Origin: Luteimonas vadosa
GTDB lineage: Bacteria; Pseudomonadota; Gammaproteobacteria; Xanthomonadales; Xanthomonadaceae
NCBI RefSeq assembly: GCF_039543545.1
Contig: NZ_BAABJY010000002.1
Location: 558,001 to 622,000, forward strand
Length of the DNA: 64,000 nt
Direction of reading: 5' to 3'
The first letter of the stretch is position 1. Each line of letters begins with the position of its first letter. Positions 15,852 to 25,179 of the stretch are shown one piece after another. Made by a program: the position numbers and the translations under genes. The notes under the pieces were generated by a model, which was not told where the DNA came from, did not search any database, and saw only the letters and a program-made list of their open reading frames with translations.

Positions 15852-18046
15852 GGCGCCACCGGCCGCTGCAAGGCGTCGAGGTAGGCCTGGCCGGTGCGAT
15901 CCGCGCCCTGGCGTGGCTGCGGTGCAGCGGGCGGGGGTGAGAGCAAGGGCCAGAGCAGGCCGCGCAACGCGCTCCGGCATGCGTCGCAACCCGGGTCAAG
16001 GCGCACGCGCTCGGCGGCGGCGGCCAGGCGCAGGGAGTCCCCGCCGGCCCCCGGGTTGTCGCGCAACCAGCGCGCAAAGCTTTCGATCGCATCGTCCAGC
16101 CCGGAGGACTCCCCCGAAGCATCCTGCAAGGTTTTCCACAGCGTCGTCGGCGGGTCTTCGTCACGACCAGCCCGGGCGAGGGCGTCGCGGCGGTCGGAGA
16201 TGCCATCGCGCTTGCCGGACAAGCGTCGCGAGAAATCCACCGGGGGGAGCTGGCTGCCGACGCGGCCCAGGTAGATGCGACTTGCCTGTTGCACCTGCTT
16301 GATCAATTCAAGCGCGCGATGCGCGTAGGGCAGGGCGGCGTCGGGTTTTCCGATGCGCAGGTTGAGCTCGGATTGCCACATTTCGTCCAGGGCCGCCCGC
16401 AGGGTCGTGCGTGTCTCGGGATCGAGCAAGGTCGCGGCTTCTTCGTGGTCGTGCGTGTGGCCGAATTCCTCCAGCAAGTTGCCTGCGCGGCCGAAACCCC
16501 GTTGGGGATCGGATCCGGGCGGTTGGCCGTCATCGTGGTCGTCGTGTGCGTCGGCCTCGACGCGTGCCTGGGCCTCGACTTCCCGCTCGGCCGCGATGTC
16601 CTGAGCGTCGTTGGTCGGCATCAGTGGGCGCCGGGGTGCGCCCTCGCTCTCCTCGCCGAGGAACTGTCCGTAGCGCAGTCGCAACAGGCGCTGGTCGACG
16701 CCGATGGCGTCGGAACGCGAAACGAACGTGTCGGCGGGGAGCTTCGGCTTCTGCTTCAGCAGCGCCTCGGCATCGATGATGATCTGCCGCTGGCTGCGGA
16801 AGTAGGCCGGCAGGGTGGTCTGGACCAGGCCCTCCAGGCCGGTGGCCATCGCGGGTGCCGGTGCCGGCCATCGCAGGATGTAACTGGCGCTTCGCACCTC
16901 CTGTGGTCCGTGCGCGCGGTTGTCGGTGACGCTGAACTGCACCACCAGGTCGTCGCCTTCGGACAGGCCCAGCGCTGCGAGGTCCAGGCGGGTGGCGTAG
17001 CGCTTGCGGGTGCGGTTGCCCGAGCCGCCCAGGGGGCGCGTCTCTTCCCGGAAGGTGATGTTCTCCCCGGTCCCTTGCGCAGCGGTGATGCGCAACCGCC
17101 CGGTTCCGGCGAGGCCATGGTCGTCGCTCGCCTCGAACTGCAACGCCCACTGGCGTTGCCCTGCTGCACGCAGCACGAGGTTGGCCCGCGGCGCAATGAC
17201 GCGAATCCGCGGGGGCTGGTCGCGGACGACATCGAGGCGGTAGAGGCGCTCGGGCTGCAGCGGGCGGTCGTCGTCCGTGACGATCCGGTACAGCACGGCA
17301 GCATCGATCCGTGCATCGGCCGTCCAGGCATCACGCTCGCGCTCGAGGGCGACACGGCGGCCATCCAGGAAAACGAGCTCCGCCGCAGCGGGGGCCGGGT
17401 CGAAACGCAATGTCCAGTGCAGGCTGCTGCGCTCCGGGACCTTGGCGTCCAGCGCCTCGGTTGCACGCTCGGGGAGCGCGGTGTAAGCCGGCGGGCGCAC
17501 GACGAGGCGCTGCGCGACCAGGCGGGGCGGCGACTCGGGCGAAGCGGGGACGGGCGGGGGCGCCATCAGGGACACGTCCGGCGTGCTTGTTCCCACGGGC
17601 CACGACAGGGCCACGGCGGCCATCGCCGACGCCAGCAGCAGGCTGCCCGCGATCATCCGCCACGGCCACGGCGCTCGCAGGTCGACGGGAGGCCTGGCCT
17701 CAAGCCGCCTCCCGAGACGCGCCAGTTGCAAGCGTTGCAGCGGTCCAAGGGTCGACACGTCCGCGAACAGCAGGTCAGCGCTATCTTCCAGGTCAGGCCG
17801 CTGGCCGTGGAGTACACGCACGAGCCAGCGCCGGTCGAGCAACGATCTCCACCGCCAGGCCGCCAACGCGAGGCATGCAAAGCCAACGAACAGGCAGATG
17901 CTGGCCAGGCTCGTGCCGCCCGCCCGCCCGGCCAGTGCCGACAGCGAGAGCACGATGGGCAAGCCAACCACGAGGGTGATGGCCAGCGCCCGCCGTCGCG
18001 CGTCCGCCTGCTGGGTCAACACCCGGTTGGCAGCGGCAGCATTCAT
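15848..18046 (-). CDS. DUF4175 membrane protein of the MoxR/DUF58 cluster
   Basis: A 732-residue protein starting MNAAAANRVLTQQADARR at 18046, where ATGA overlaps the upstream stop. Two hydrophobic helices (ALAITLVVGLPIVLSLSALA, then LASICLFVGFACLALAAW) and a third (IAGSLLLASAMAAVAL) anchor it. A periplasmic region with Ig-like strands follows (RLVVRPPAYTALPERATEAL), then a long helical, probably coiled-coil C-terminal half that includes an acidic His-rich stretch (DAHDDHDDGQ). DUF4175 proteins recur beside MoxR-DUF58-BatA genes; their role is not known. The preceding 107 codons of the open frame are out-of-gene sequence. Confidence 0.75.
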   Translation of the reverse strand: MNAAAANRVLTQQADARRRALAITLVVGLPIVLSLSALAGRAGGTSLASICLFVGFACLALAAWRWRSLLDRRWLVRVLHGQRPDLEDSADLLFADVSTLGPLQRLQLARLGRRLEARPPVDLRAPWPWRMIAGSLLLASAMAAVALSWPVGTSTPDVSLMAPPPVPASPESPPRLVAQRLVVRPPAYTALPERATEALDAKVPERSSLHWTLRFDPAPAAAELVFLDGRRVALERERDAWTADARIDAAVLYRIVTDDDRPLQPERLYRLDVVRDQPPRIRVIAPRANLVLRAAGQRQWALQFEASDDHGLAGTGRLRITAAQGTGENITFREETRPLGGSGNRTRKRYATRLDLAALGLSEGDDLVVQFSVTDNRAHGPQEVRSASYILRWPAPAPAMATGLEGLVQTTLPAYFRSQRQIIIDAEALLKQKPKLPADTFVSRSDAIGVDQRLLRLRYGQFLGEESEGAPRRPLMPTNDAQDIAAEREVEAQARVEADAHDDHDDGQPPGSDPQRGFGRAGNLLEEFGHTHDHEEAATLLDPETRTTLRAALDEMWQSELNLRIGKPDAALPYAHRALELIKQVQQASRIYLGRVGSQLPPVDFSRRLSGKRDGISDRRDALARAGRDEDPPTTLWKTLQDASGESSGLDDAIESFARWLRDNPGAGGDSLRLAAAAERVRLDPGCDACRSALRGLLWPLLSPPPAAPQPRQGADRTGQAYLDALQRPVAP

Positions 18047-19260
18047 CCCGCCGTCCTCCTGCGCGGGTTGGCTGCGACAAGGCGTTCCACCAGGAACAAG
18101 ACCGCGACCAGCAGCACGAGCCAGTGCGACAGGGCTTTCGGCCGCTCCGGCCAGGCCGCCATGCCTGTGCGTGGCGAATAGGCCGAGGAGGAAACGCGGC
18201 CGGGCGCTTGCATGGCGGGCGCGAAAAGCGCGCGCAGTTGCGCCGGGAATCCGGCGTCCAGCAATGCCGGCATCGCCGCCGGCGCGAGCGGACGCGTCCA
18301 TTGCAATACCCGTCCACGGCCCATGGGCATGCCACGCACCAGCACGGCGCCGTCCTGGTCGCGCCACTGCGCAATCGCCTTGGTTTCCATGCCGGCGACT
18401 TCCGTCTGCGAATCCAGCAGTGCTGTCCCCCCGCCCTCGATCCAGCCCAGGATCGACGCGGGTAACGGCCCGGGAACGAGCCAGGCCAGTGCCGTTGCGC
18501 CCGGTGGCAGGGGGTCGTCGGGATTGCCAACCACGAGGGCAGTTGGCGGCGTCCGTTCCCCGCTGCCAACTCCACTGTCGACGCTCGTCGCCGCCCAGGC
18601 CTCGGCAGCGGCACGCAGGTAGCGCACGCCGCCGGCGCGATCCGAGGCGTGGCGCACGTGCAGGGTCGGCATGCCGGGTGCGGGGACGGATGGCGGAACC
18701 GGGGCGACGAGATCGCCGGGCACGATGCGCCAGTGCACCGCGCGAGACATGACGGGTCGTTCGGCGTCGACCCCATCCAGGAATGGGGGCACGAGCACCG
18801 TCAAAGGCGCGCCCGAGGGCAGGGTGGCGTCGAGTTCGCGCAACAGGCTGGCGACCGACGTGGCCGGGAACGGCGGTGGCGGCGCGTCGGCTTCCGGGAA
18901 TCCCGGCGCCAGCCAGCGGCGCTCGGCCCTCGCTCCGGACTCATCCGTGCCTGACCGCCTCAGCACCCCTGCATCCACCCCCGGCGCGGCGACGATCCAG
19001 GGCGTGGCATCCGAGGCACCGAACATGACGGGCCTGGCCAGCAGCAAGGCGAGCGCCGCCACCAGCAGCAGGCGCAGCGTCAGGAGCCACCACTCGTCGA
19101 GGCGCAGGTTGTGCCGTGGACGCACGCGCGCATGCAGCCAGCGCAGCGCCGCGAAGTCCGTGGGGCGGCGCTCGCTGCGCCGGGCGAGATGGATCGAGAG
19201 TGGCAGCAGCAGGGCCGCCAGCGCGGCCAGGCCTGCGGGGAGCAACAGCGCCAGGTTCAT
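18043..19260 (-). CDS. BatA-domain (aerotolerance-like) membrane protein
   Basis: A 405-residue protein starting MNLALLLPAGLAALAALLLP at 19260, overlapping the DUF58 stop by 4 bp. The N-terminal BatA domain has two membrane helices around the RRPTDFAALRWLHARVRPRHNL segment. A third helix lies at the C-terminus (ALSHWLVLLVAVLFLVERLV). The middle is periplasmic and has features of a von Willebrand/glutamine-amidotransferase-like fold but no clear metal site. Bat proteins work with MoxR ATPases in envelope stress tolerance in other bacteria. The exact role here is inferred from context. Confidence 0.78.
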   Translation of the reverse strand: MNLALLLPAGLAALAALLLPLSIHLARRSERRPTDFAALRWLHARVRPRHNLRLDEWWLLTLRLLLVAALALLLARPVMFGASDATPWIVAAPGVDAGVLRRSGTDESGARAERRWLAPGFPEADAPPPPFPATSVASLLRELDATLPSGAPLTVLVPPFLDGVDAERPVMSRAVHWRIVPGDLVAPVPPSVPAPGMPTLHVRHASDRAGGVRYLRAAAEAWAATSVDSGVGSGERTPPTALVVGNPDDPLPPGATALAWLVPGPLPASILGWIEGGGTALLDSQTEVAGMETKAIAQWRDQDGAVLVRGMPMGRGRVLQWTRPLAPAAMPALLDAGFPAQLRALFAPAMQAPGRVSSSAYSPRTGMAAWPERPKALSHWLVLLVAVLFLVERLVAANPRRRTAG

Positions 19261-20189
19261 GCCGGCTCCGGATGCACTTGCGCAGCGCGGGGGTCGAAAA
19301 GGCGGCGCAATGGCAAGTCCAACGGCTCGTCGAGGACGTATTCGACCTGGCGGATGCCGCTCGCGGCCAGGCGCGAGAGCTGGGCGCGGCGTGCCGCGCC
19401 GAACCGCTCGAGGAAGCCATCCCGGATGGCATCCCCATCCCCGAGTACCTCGGTGCCGCCTTCGGGATCGCGGAAACGGTAGCCGCCACGGAAGGGGAAA
19501 TCCCGTTCGCCGACGGTGAGGATCCGCAGCGCGGAGACTTCGCGTCGCGCGGCGGCCAGCCGTTCTGCCAGCGCCAGGCTGCGGTCGTCGAAGCCGTCGT
19601 GCAGCAAGAGCGCAAGGTGGCCGGGGCCAACGCGCTCCCAGAGCGGTTGGAGTTCGCCTGGGTCCGGCAACACGCCGCTGGCGGAGAGGGATTGCAATGC
19701 CAGCAGGCAGCGGTCGCGTTGCCGCGGTCCGGCCGCGGCTGCGTGCACGCGCAGACCTTGTGCCTGTGCTGCTCCGGAGCCGCCGCCGCCCAGGATGGCG
19801 AGACCGAACCGGTCGCCCTGTCTCACCGCCAGTTCGATGATGCAGGCACAGAGCGACTTGGCGGCATCGAGCCGCGTCCATCCAGGTCGCCTCTCGTCGG
19901 CCTGTGCCATCGAGGCGCTGGCATCGACCAGGATCCAGACCACGAGCGGACTGTCTCGTTCGGCCTCACGCACGAAGTAGCGGTCCGAGCGGGCGTAGAG
20001 CTTCCAGTCGACCTGGCGCAGTTCGTCCCCCGGTTCATAGGCCCGGTATTGCGCGAACTCCAGCCCCGAGCCCCGGCTGCGGCTGTGGTGCTGCCCGAAG
20101 CCATGGCTGCCGGTCGCGAATCGCGCGGTCAGCTGCAAGGTCTTGAGCCGGGCGCGGACCTCGGGCGGAATGAAGTCCGGATGGGTCAT
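19257..20189 (-). CDS. DUF58 protein with a von Willebrand factor A-like domain
   Basis: A 310-residue cytoplasmic protein starting MTHPDFIPPEVRARLKTLQ at 20189. The DUF58 signature is clear (YEPGDELRQVDWKLYARSD). It is followed by a VWA-like fold with a metal-ion-dependent adhesion motif (ILVDASASM, DxSxS, about residue 110). DUF58/VWA proteins are usual partners of MoxR AAA+ ATPases and are thought to present substrates for remodelling. It lies 13 bp after moxR and overlaps the BatA-like gene. The extra 89 codons upstream in the open frame are not coding. Confidence 0.88.
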   Translation of the reverse strand: MTHPDFIPPEVRARLKTLQLTARFATGSHGFGQHHSRSRGSGLEFAQYRAYEPGDELRQVDWKLYARSDRYFVREAERDSPLVVWILVDASASMAQADERRPGWTRLDAAKSLCACIIELAVRQGDRFGLAILGGGGSGAAQAQGLRVHAAAAGPRQRDRCLLALQSLSASGVLPDPGELQPLWERVGPGHLALLLHDGFDDRSLALAERLAAARREVSALRILTVGERDFPFRGGYRFRDPEGGTEVLGDGDAIRDGFLERFGAARRAQLSRLAASGIRQVEYVLDEPLDLPLRRLFDPRAAQVHPEPA

Positions 20190-20202
20190 CGCCAGCGGAT
20201 GC

Positions 20203-21204
20203 TCAACCGCCGGGATACGGAACGTCGCGCAGCAGTGCCGCGACCACGTCGTCGGCGCCCTTCTGCTCGGCCTCGGCGGCGAACGACAGCAGCAGCCGAT
20301 GGCGCAGCACAGGCGCGACCAGCGCGGCCACGTCCTCGCGGGTCGCGGCGAACCTCCCGTGCAGGAGTGCCCGCGCCTTGGCCGACAGCACCAATGCCTG
20401 TCCCGCGCGCGGACCCGCGCCCCAGCGCACCCATTGCCGGATGTCCTGCGGCGCATCGCCGAGGGGCCGGCTGGCCCGGACCAGGCGCGTGATCCAGTCG
20501 AGCAGGTCCTCGCCCAGGTGCACTTCGCGCACCCTGGCCTGCAGGGCCAGGATCGAGGGACCGTCCATCACCTTGGGCACGCGCACCGTATGGCTGCCCG
20601 TGGTCTGGACAAGGATGCCGCGCTCCTCGGCCTCGCTGGGGTAGTCGACCCGGATGTGGAGCAGGAAACGGTCGAGTTGCGCTTCCGGCAGCGGATAGGT
20701 GCCGGCCTGCTCGAGTGGATTTTGCGTCGCCAGCACGAAGAACGGCTCGGGCAACACGTGGGTCACGCCCGCATAGCTGACGGTGTGTTCCTGCATCGCC
20801 TCCAGCAGGGCAGCCTGGGTCTTGGGCGGCGTGCGGTTGAGTTCGTCGGCCAGCAGCAGGTGGGTGAACACCGGTCCGGGCTGGAACTTGAAGTGGCGCT
20901 TGCCCGTGCCGTGGTCCTCCTCGAGGATCTCGGTGCCGAGGATGTCGCTGGGCATCAGGTCCGGGGTGAACTGGATGCGATGGAAGCCCAGGTCGAGCGC
21001 CTGGCCCAGGGAGCGGACCAGCAGGGTCTTGCCGAGGCCGGGCACGCCCTCGAGCAGGCAGTGCCCGCCGGCGACCAGGCCGATCAGCAACTGTTCGACG
21101 ACTTCAGCCTGGCCGACGATGGCCTGGCCGATGGCATCGCGCAGTTCGCCCAGGCGCGCGACCTGGGCTTCGATCTCGGGTTCGGTGGTGGCGTCGCTCA
21201 TCAT
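20203..21204 (-). CDS. MoxR-family AAA+ ATPase
   Basis: Chaperone-like AAA+ ATPase of 333 residues. Visible motifs are Walker A (LLEGVPGLGKTLL), Walker B with the MoxR form (LLLADELNRTPPKTQAALLE), sensor 1 (FFVLATQNPLEQAGTYPLPE) and an arginine-finger/sensor 2 region in the C-terminal lid. MoxR ATPases act with VWA-domain proteins to insert metals or assemble protein complexes. Here the VWA partner is the DUF58 gene 13 bp downstream. The start may be either of two adjacent ATG codons (21204 or 21201). DUF4159 precedes it by 28 bp. Confidence 0.93.
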   Translation of the reverse strand: MMSDATTEPEIEAQVARLGELRDAIGQAIVGQAEVVEQLLIGLVAGGHCLLEGVPGLGKTLLVRSLGQALDLGFHRIQFTPDLMPSDILGTEILEEDHGTGKRHFKFQPGPVFTHLLLADELNRTPPKTQAALLEAMQEHTVSYAGVTHVLPEPFFVLATQNPLEQAGTYPLPEAQLDRFLLHIRVDYPSEAEERGILVQTTGSHTVRVPKVMDGPSILALQARVREVHLGEDLLDWITRLVRASRPLGDAPQDIRQWVRWGAGPRAGQALVLSAKARALLHGRFAATREDVAALVAPVLRHRLLLSFAAEAEQKGADDVVAALLRDVPYPGG

Positions 21205-21232
21205 GGGTCCAGGGTGGGCGGGGTGGGGTGGC

Positions 21233-21943
21233 TCAGGCGGTCAGTGCGTACATGACGATGTTGACCCCGAACCGGGTGTTGTCTTCTGCGAGGAAGCGCT
21301 TGTTGCGCCAGTCGTAATCCCATTCGCAGCCGTAGTCCTTGTTGCTGTAGAGCACGCCCAGGCGCCCGTCGATCTCGATGCCCTTGAGGTAGTCGTGGAC
21401 CAGGTCGTCGCCCCAGCCGTTCAACTCGAAGCTGGTGGCCGGCGGCCCGTCCTCGAACTTGAAGAAGCTGCGGTAGATCGCATGGTCGTTGGGCAGCTTC
21501 TCCAGGGCCTTGGTGCCGAAGATCGACCCCATCTGCCGCTCGAAGGACTTGGCGAACAGGCCGTCGATGTCGTGGTTGCAGTCGTCGACGAAGACGAACC
21601 CGCCATTGCGTACGTACCGCTCGAAATTGCGGCGTTCCGCCGGGTTGAATTCCACGAGCTTGTGGCCCGCGAGGTAGCAGAAGGGCGCCAGCAGCATCTT
21701 CGGGTCGGAAAGCGCCACCACGCGCTCCTGGGGGTCGATGCGCAGGCTGGTGTAGTCGACCAGCGACGTCAGCAGGTTGGCCGGCATGCGCTCGTCGACG
21801 TCCCAGTCGCCGGAGTCGTAGCGCAATCGCGTGAACCAGAAGTCGTAACTGGCGGTTGCGGCGCCGACGCCCCGGGGGAAGGGCGTCAACGCCGCGCCGG
21901 CGAACCCGCCGGCAAGCAGGCGCAATGCCGCGCGGCGCTTCAT
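21233..21943 (-). CDS. Exported DUF4159 protein
   Basis: A 236-residue protein with an N-terminal signal that carries adjacent arginines (MKRRAALRLLAGGFAGAALT), possibly Tat type. The mature domain is DUF4159 (FWFTRLRYDSGDWDVDERMP, then NGGFVFVDDCNHDIDGLF and LPNDHAIYRSFFKFEDGPP), a glutamine-amidotransferase-like fold of unknown function. DUF4159 is often found near MoxR/DUF58 clusters. It lies between the TldE-like gene (22 bp upstream) and moxR (28 bp downstream), so it is probably part of the same transcript. No enzymatic residue assignment is offered. Confidence 0.8.
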   Translation of the reverse strand: MKRRAALRLLAGGFAGAALTPFPRGVGAATASYDFWFTRLRYDSGDWDVDERMPANLLTSLVDYTSLRIDPQERVVALSDPKMLLAPFCYLAGHKLVEFNPAERRNFERYVRNGGFVFVDDCNHDIDGLFAKSFERQMGSIFGTKALEKLPNDHAIYRSFFKFEDGPPATSFELNGWGDDLVHDYLKGIEIDGRLGVLYSNKDYGCEWDYDWRNKRFLAEDNTRFGVNIVMYALTA

Positions 21944-21965
21944 GCGGGCGCGCGCGGCGACATCC

Positions 21966-23300
21966 TCAGACCGCGTCGGACAGCGAGGTGAAGGTGAAGT
22001 CCCGCAGGCGCATCGGCGGGATCATCATGGCGAACGGGGACTCGTCGCCACTGACCCTCACCGGCTTGCCCAGCTCGTCGATGTTGTTGAGCATGATCAC
22101 CGGCGACTCGTTGAACCGGAAGTTCTTCAGCGGGTACTTGATCTGGCCGTTCTCGATGTAGAAGGTGCCGTCTCGCGTCAGCCCCGTGAGCAGCACGGTC
22201 TGCGGGTCGACCATGCGGATGTACCAAGTGCGCGTGACCAGGATGCCCTTTTCCGTGCCGCGCACCAGGTCCGCCGTAGACTTGTCGCCGCCGGACATGA
22301 TCAGGTTGCCGGGCGTGGCATCGGCTTCCTTTCCTTTTTCCTTGGCCCAGTAGCGGGAGTAGCGCAGGGCGACGACCTTGCCCTTGTCGATGATCGGCAT
22401 GCGCTTGCGCGGCAGGCCTTCGTCGTCCCAGGGGAGGACCGGGACGTCCGGGTCCGCGGGGTCGGCCCACAGGCTGACGCGCGGATCGTAGACCTGCTCG
22501 CCGAGCTTGTTGCCGCCGCCCTTCTTGGACAGGAAGCTGCGTCCCTCGTCGGCCTGGCGGGCATCGAAGAAGAACATCATGAAGGAGATCAGGCCGGCCG
22601 CCGCATGCGGCTCGAGGATGACGGTGTACTTGCCGGGCTCCAGCGCCTTGGCGTCCGATGAGTCCTTGGCCTTGCGGATCGCCGTGCGGATGTCTCGGCT
22701 GGCGTCGAACCTGGTCACGTCGGTCAGGTTGCGACCGACCCAGCCCGAGCCGCTGCCATCGGCCGTGCGCACCGTGCAGGTGTAATCCATGCCGGTGGAC
22801 GTCTGGTAGCCGAAGTTGCCATTGCTGTTGGCGAAGGCCACGAAACTCTCGTTGTCCTCCAGGAATCCGGCGGCGACCAGGTTCTCGGCCTTGCACGGGC
22901 CGATCGAATCGGCGGCGACCTTGGCGCGGAACTCCGGCGTGATCGCGGCCGTGGCCGCATTGTGCGTGTTGGTCGGCTTGTACGCCTGCTTGCCGATGGC
23001 GGGCATGAACTCCGGGTTCTCGGGAGCCAACCTGGCAAGGTCCTCGGCGCGGCGGACCACGCGCTCCAGCGCGGCGTCGTCGAACTCGTTGATGGTGGCG
23101 GTGCCGACGCGCTTGCCGAAGGCCACCTGCACGCCGAGTTCGGTGTCGTCGACGATGCCGCTGGTGGAGACATTGTTGAGCGCGAAGCGGATGTTGCCGC
23201 GGGTCGAGCCCGTGAGTTGCGCGCTGCATTCGTCGGCCTTGCACAAGGCGATGACCTTGTCGAGGATGGCCTTGGCCTGCTGTTCGGTGAGGATGCTCAT
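21966..23300 (-). CDS. TldE/PmbA-like partner of the TldD metalloprotease
   Basis: A 444-residue member of the TldD/PmbA family, starting MSILTEQQAKAILDKVIAL. It lacks the HExxxH zinc motif, as TldE/PmbA subunits do, and keeps family features such as TELGVQVAFGKRVGTATINE and the C-terminal RLRDFTFTSLSDAV. In E. coli TldD and TldE form a heterodimeric protease (microcin B17 maturation, CcdA decay) with the active site on TldD. Unlike the two TldD genes upstream it has no signal peptide. It sits 21 bp after the first TldD stop, inside the same run. It may be a specialised paralogue rather than the housekeeping PmbA. Confidence 0.85.
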   Translation of the reverse strand: MSILTEQQAKAILDKVIALCKADECSAQLTGSTRGNIRFALNNVSTSGIVDDTELGVQVAFGKRVGTATINEFDDAALERVVRRAEDLARLAPENPEFMPAIGKQAYKPTNTHNAATAAITPEFRAKVAADSIGPCKAENLVAAGFLEDNESFVAFANSNGNFGYQTSTGMDYTCTVRTADGSGSGWVGRNLTDVTRFDASRDIRTAIRKAKDSSDAKALEPGKYTVILEPHAAAGLISFMMFFFDARQADEGRSFLSKKGGGNKLGEQVYDPRVSLWADPADPDVPVLPWDDEGLPRKRMPIIDKGKVVALRYSRYWAKEKGKEADATPGNLIMSGGDKSTADLVRGTEKGILVTRTWYIRMVDPQTVLLTGLTRDGTFYIENGQIKYPLKNFRFNESPVIMLNNIDELGKPVRVSGDESPFAMMIPPMRLRDFTFTSLSDAV

Positions 23301-23321
23301 CGTCTGTTTCTCCTTGGGCGC

Positions 23322-24956
23322 TCAGCCGAGGTTGCGGGCGGTGTTGATGACGTTGACGCCGTCGAAGCGCGCCGTGCTTGAACCGTGCGAGACCGCCGAC
23401 ACCTGGCCGGGCTGGCCCTTGCCGTCGAAGAACGAACCGCCGAGGCGGTAGTCGCGCTCGTCGCAGATCGCACTGCAGGCGTTCCAGAACTCCGGGGTGC
23501 GCATCTGGTAGGCGACGTCCTCGACCATGCCGGTGATCCGGCCGTTCTTGATCTCGTAGAACAGCTGGCCGCCGAACTGCGCGTTGTAGCGCTGCTGGTC
23601 GATCGAGAACGAACCGTCGCCGATGATGTAGATGCCGTTCTCGACGTCCTTGATCATGTCGGCGACGCTGAGCCTGTCCTTGCCGGCGGCCAGCGAGACG
23701 TTGGGCATGCGCTGGAACTGCACGCTCGACCAGGAGTCGGCGTAGCAACAGCCGTCGGAGGCGTCCTGGCCGAGGATGTGGGCCTGGTCGCGGATCGCCT
23801 GGTAGTCGACCAGCACGCCATCCTTGACCAGGTCCCAGCGGCCGGTCTTCACGCCTTCGTCGTCGTAGCCGACGGCGCCCAGGCTGCCGGGCTGCACCTT
23901 GTCGGCGAACAACGTGACCCGGTTGCTGCCGTACTGGAACTTGTCCTTGAGCTTGTCGAGCGTCGCGAAGCTGGTGCCGGCGTAGTTGGCCTCGTAGCCG
24001 AGCACGCGGTCGAGCTCCAGGGGGTGGCCGACCGACTCGTGGATGGTCAGCCAGGTATGCGAGGGGTCGAGCACCAGGTCGTACTTGCCCGGCTTGACCG
24101 AGGGCGCCTTGAGCTTCTCCCGGGCCTGCCTGGCGGCGGCGATGGCGTCCTCGCGCATGTCGTAACTGTTGCGGTAGTTGACCACGCCATTGGGCGTGGT
24201 GATCTTCTCCGACGCGGCGCCATCCAGGTACTCGAAGCCCATGCCCATCGGCGCGGAAAGCCCTTCGCGGGTACGGAACTTGCCGCTGGCCTTGTCGATG
24301 GCGGTGACCGTCAGCGGCGCCCAGATGCGGTGCACGTCCTGGTCGATGTAGGAGCCGTCGGTGGAAGCGAAGTACTTCTGCTCGTTGACCAGGAACAGGG
24401 TGGAGTTGACGAAACTGGCGCCCGCCGCCATCGCCGCGGCATTGACGCCGAGCAGCAGGTCGACCTTGTCCTTGACCGGCACGGTCATGGAATTCTTGCG
24501 GATCGGCGTCTTCCACGACACCTCGCCGAACCCGGGGGCCTTCGCCAGACGAACCGGCTCGGTCTGCATGCCGGCATTGGCCTTGGCGATGCCGGTCGCG
24601 CGTCGCGCGGCCTCCGCGACGCCATCGGGGGTCAGCGTGTTGGTCGCGGCGAATCCCCAGGCGCCATTGGCGATCACGCGCACGCCGACGCCGGTGGATT
24701 CGGTGTTGACCACGTTCTGGACCTTGTCCTCGCGGGTGATCACGAACTGGCGCAGGTAGCGGCCGATGCGGACATCGGTATAGCTGGCACCGGCATCGCG
24801 CGCGGCGCCGAGCGCGGCATCGGCCAGCGACTTCTTCATCGCCACGTCGAGGGTGGATTGCAGCTCCTCGGCGGCGATGGCGCGGCCGAAGATCGATGGC
24901 AGCATCAGGCCACCGAGGCCCAGGCCGCCGATGGTCAGGAAATCACGTCTATCCAC
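23322..24956 (-). CDS. Tat-signal TldD-family zinc metalloprotease, copy 1
   Basis: A 544-residue TldD homologue. A GTG start at 24956 has a strong SD (GGGGAGAAG) four bases upstream and gives a twin-arginine signal (VDRRDFLTIGGLGLGGLML), so export through Tat is predicted. The HExxxH metal motif is intact (HESVGH, H306, E307, H310). The C-terminal region where E. coli TldD has a Cys ligand reads FFDGKGQPGQV, with Asp in its place. It is a tandem paralogue of the gene upstream (25180-26811), with long tracts of identical DNA. E. coli TldD is cytoplasmic and 481 residues long, so exported forms are a distinct branch. Confidence 0.87.
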   Translation of the reverse strand: MDRRDFLTIGGLGLGGLMLPSIFGRAIAAEELQSTLDVAMKKSLADAALGAARDAGASYTDVRIGRYLRQFVITREDKVQNVVNTESTGVGVRVIANGAWGFAATNTLTPDGVAEAARRATGIAKANAGMQTEPVRLAKAPGFGEVSWKTPIRKNSMTVPVKDKVDLLLGVNAAAMAAGASFVNSTLFLVNEQKYFASTDGSYIDQDVHRIWAPLTVTAIDKASGKFRTREGLSAPMGMGFEYLDGAASEKITTPNGVVNYRNSYDMREDAIAAARQAREKLKAPSVKPGKYDLVLDPSHTWLTIHESVGHPLELDRVLGYEANYAGTSFATLDKLKDKFQYGSNRVTLFADKVQPGSLGAVGYDDEGVKTGRWDLVKDGVLVDYQAIRDQAHILGQDASDGCCYADSWSSVQFQRMPNVSLAAGKDRLSVADMIKDVENGIYIIGDGSFSIDQQRYNAQFGGQLFYEIKNGRITGMVEDVAYQMRTPEFWNACSAICDERDYRLGGSFFDGKGQPGQVSAVSHGSSTARFDGVNVINTARNLG

Positions 24957-25179
24957 TGCACTTCTCCCCAGGTTGGATTCGCAACGCGGTCGATCGTGGT
25001 TGTTGCCGGATTGCGGCGATCGCGCCAACTCGTGCCACCGCATGGCCATGGCCGGGCAGGGCACGCGACGCTTCGATGGCCGTACGACGCAATTGCATGC
25101 AAGAACTTCCTGATTCTTGCCCCCTGCCGGAGGGGGGTCAACTGAACTGATGGCAGGGGGTTGCCGGGAGGTGCGATCC
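24957..25179. other. Spacer between the two tldD copies
   Basis: A 223-bp spacer that contains the SD of copy 1. Near 25119-25164 there are opposed G-rich and C-rich runs (GCCCCCTGCC and GGCAGGGGG) that can pair into a long imperfect stem. This could act as a terminator or mRNA-stability element after copy 2. No gene is seen. Confidence 0.4.
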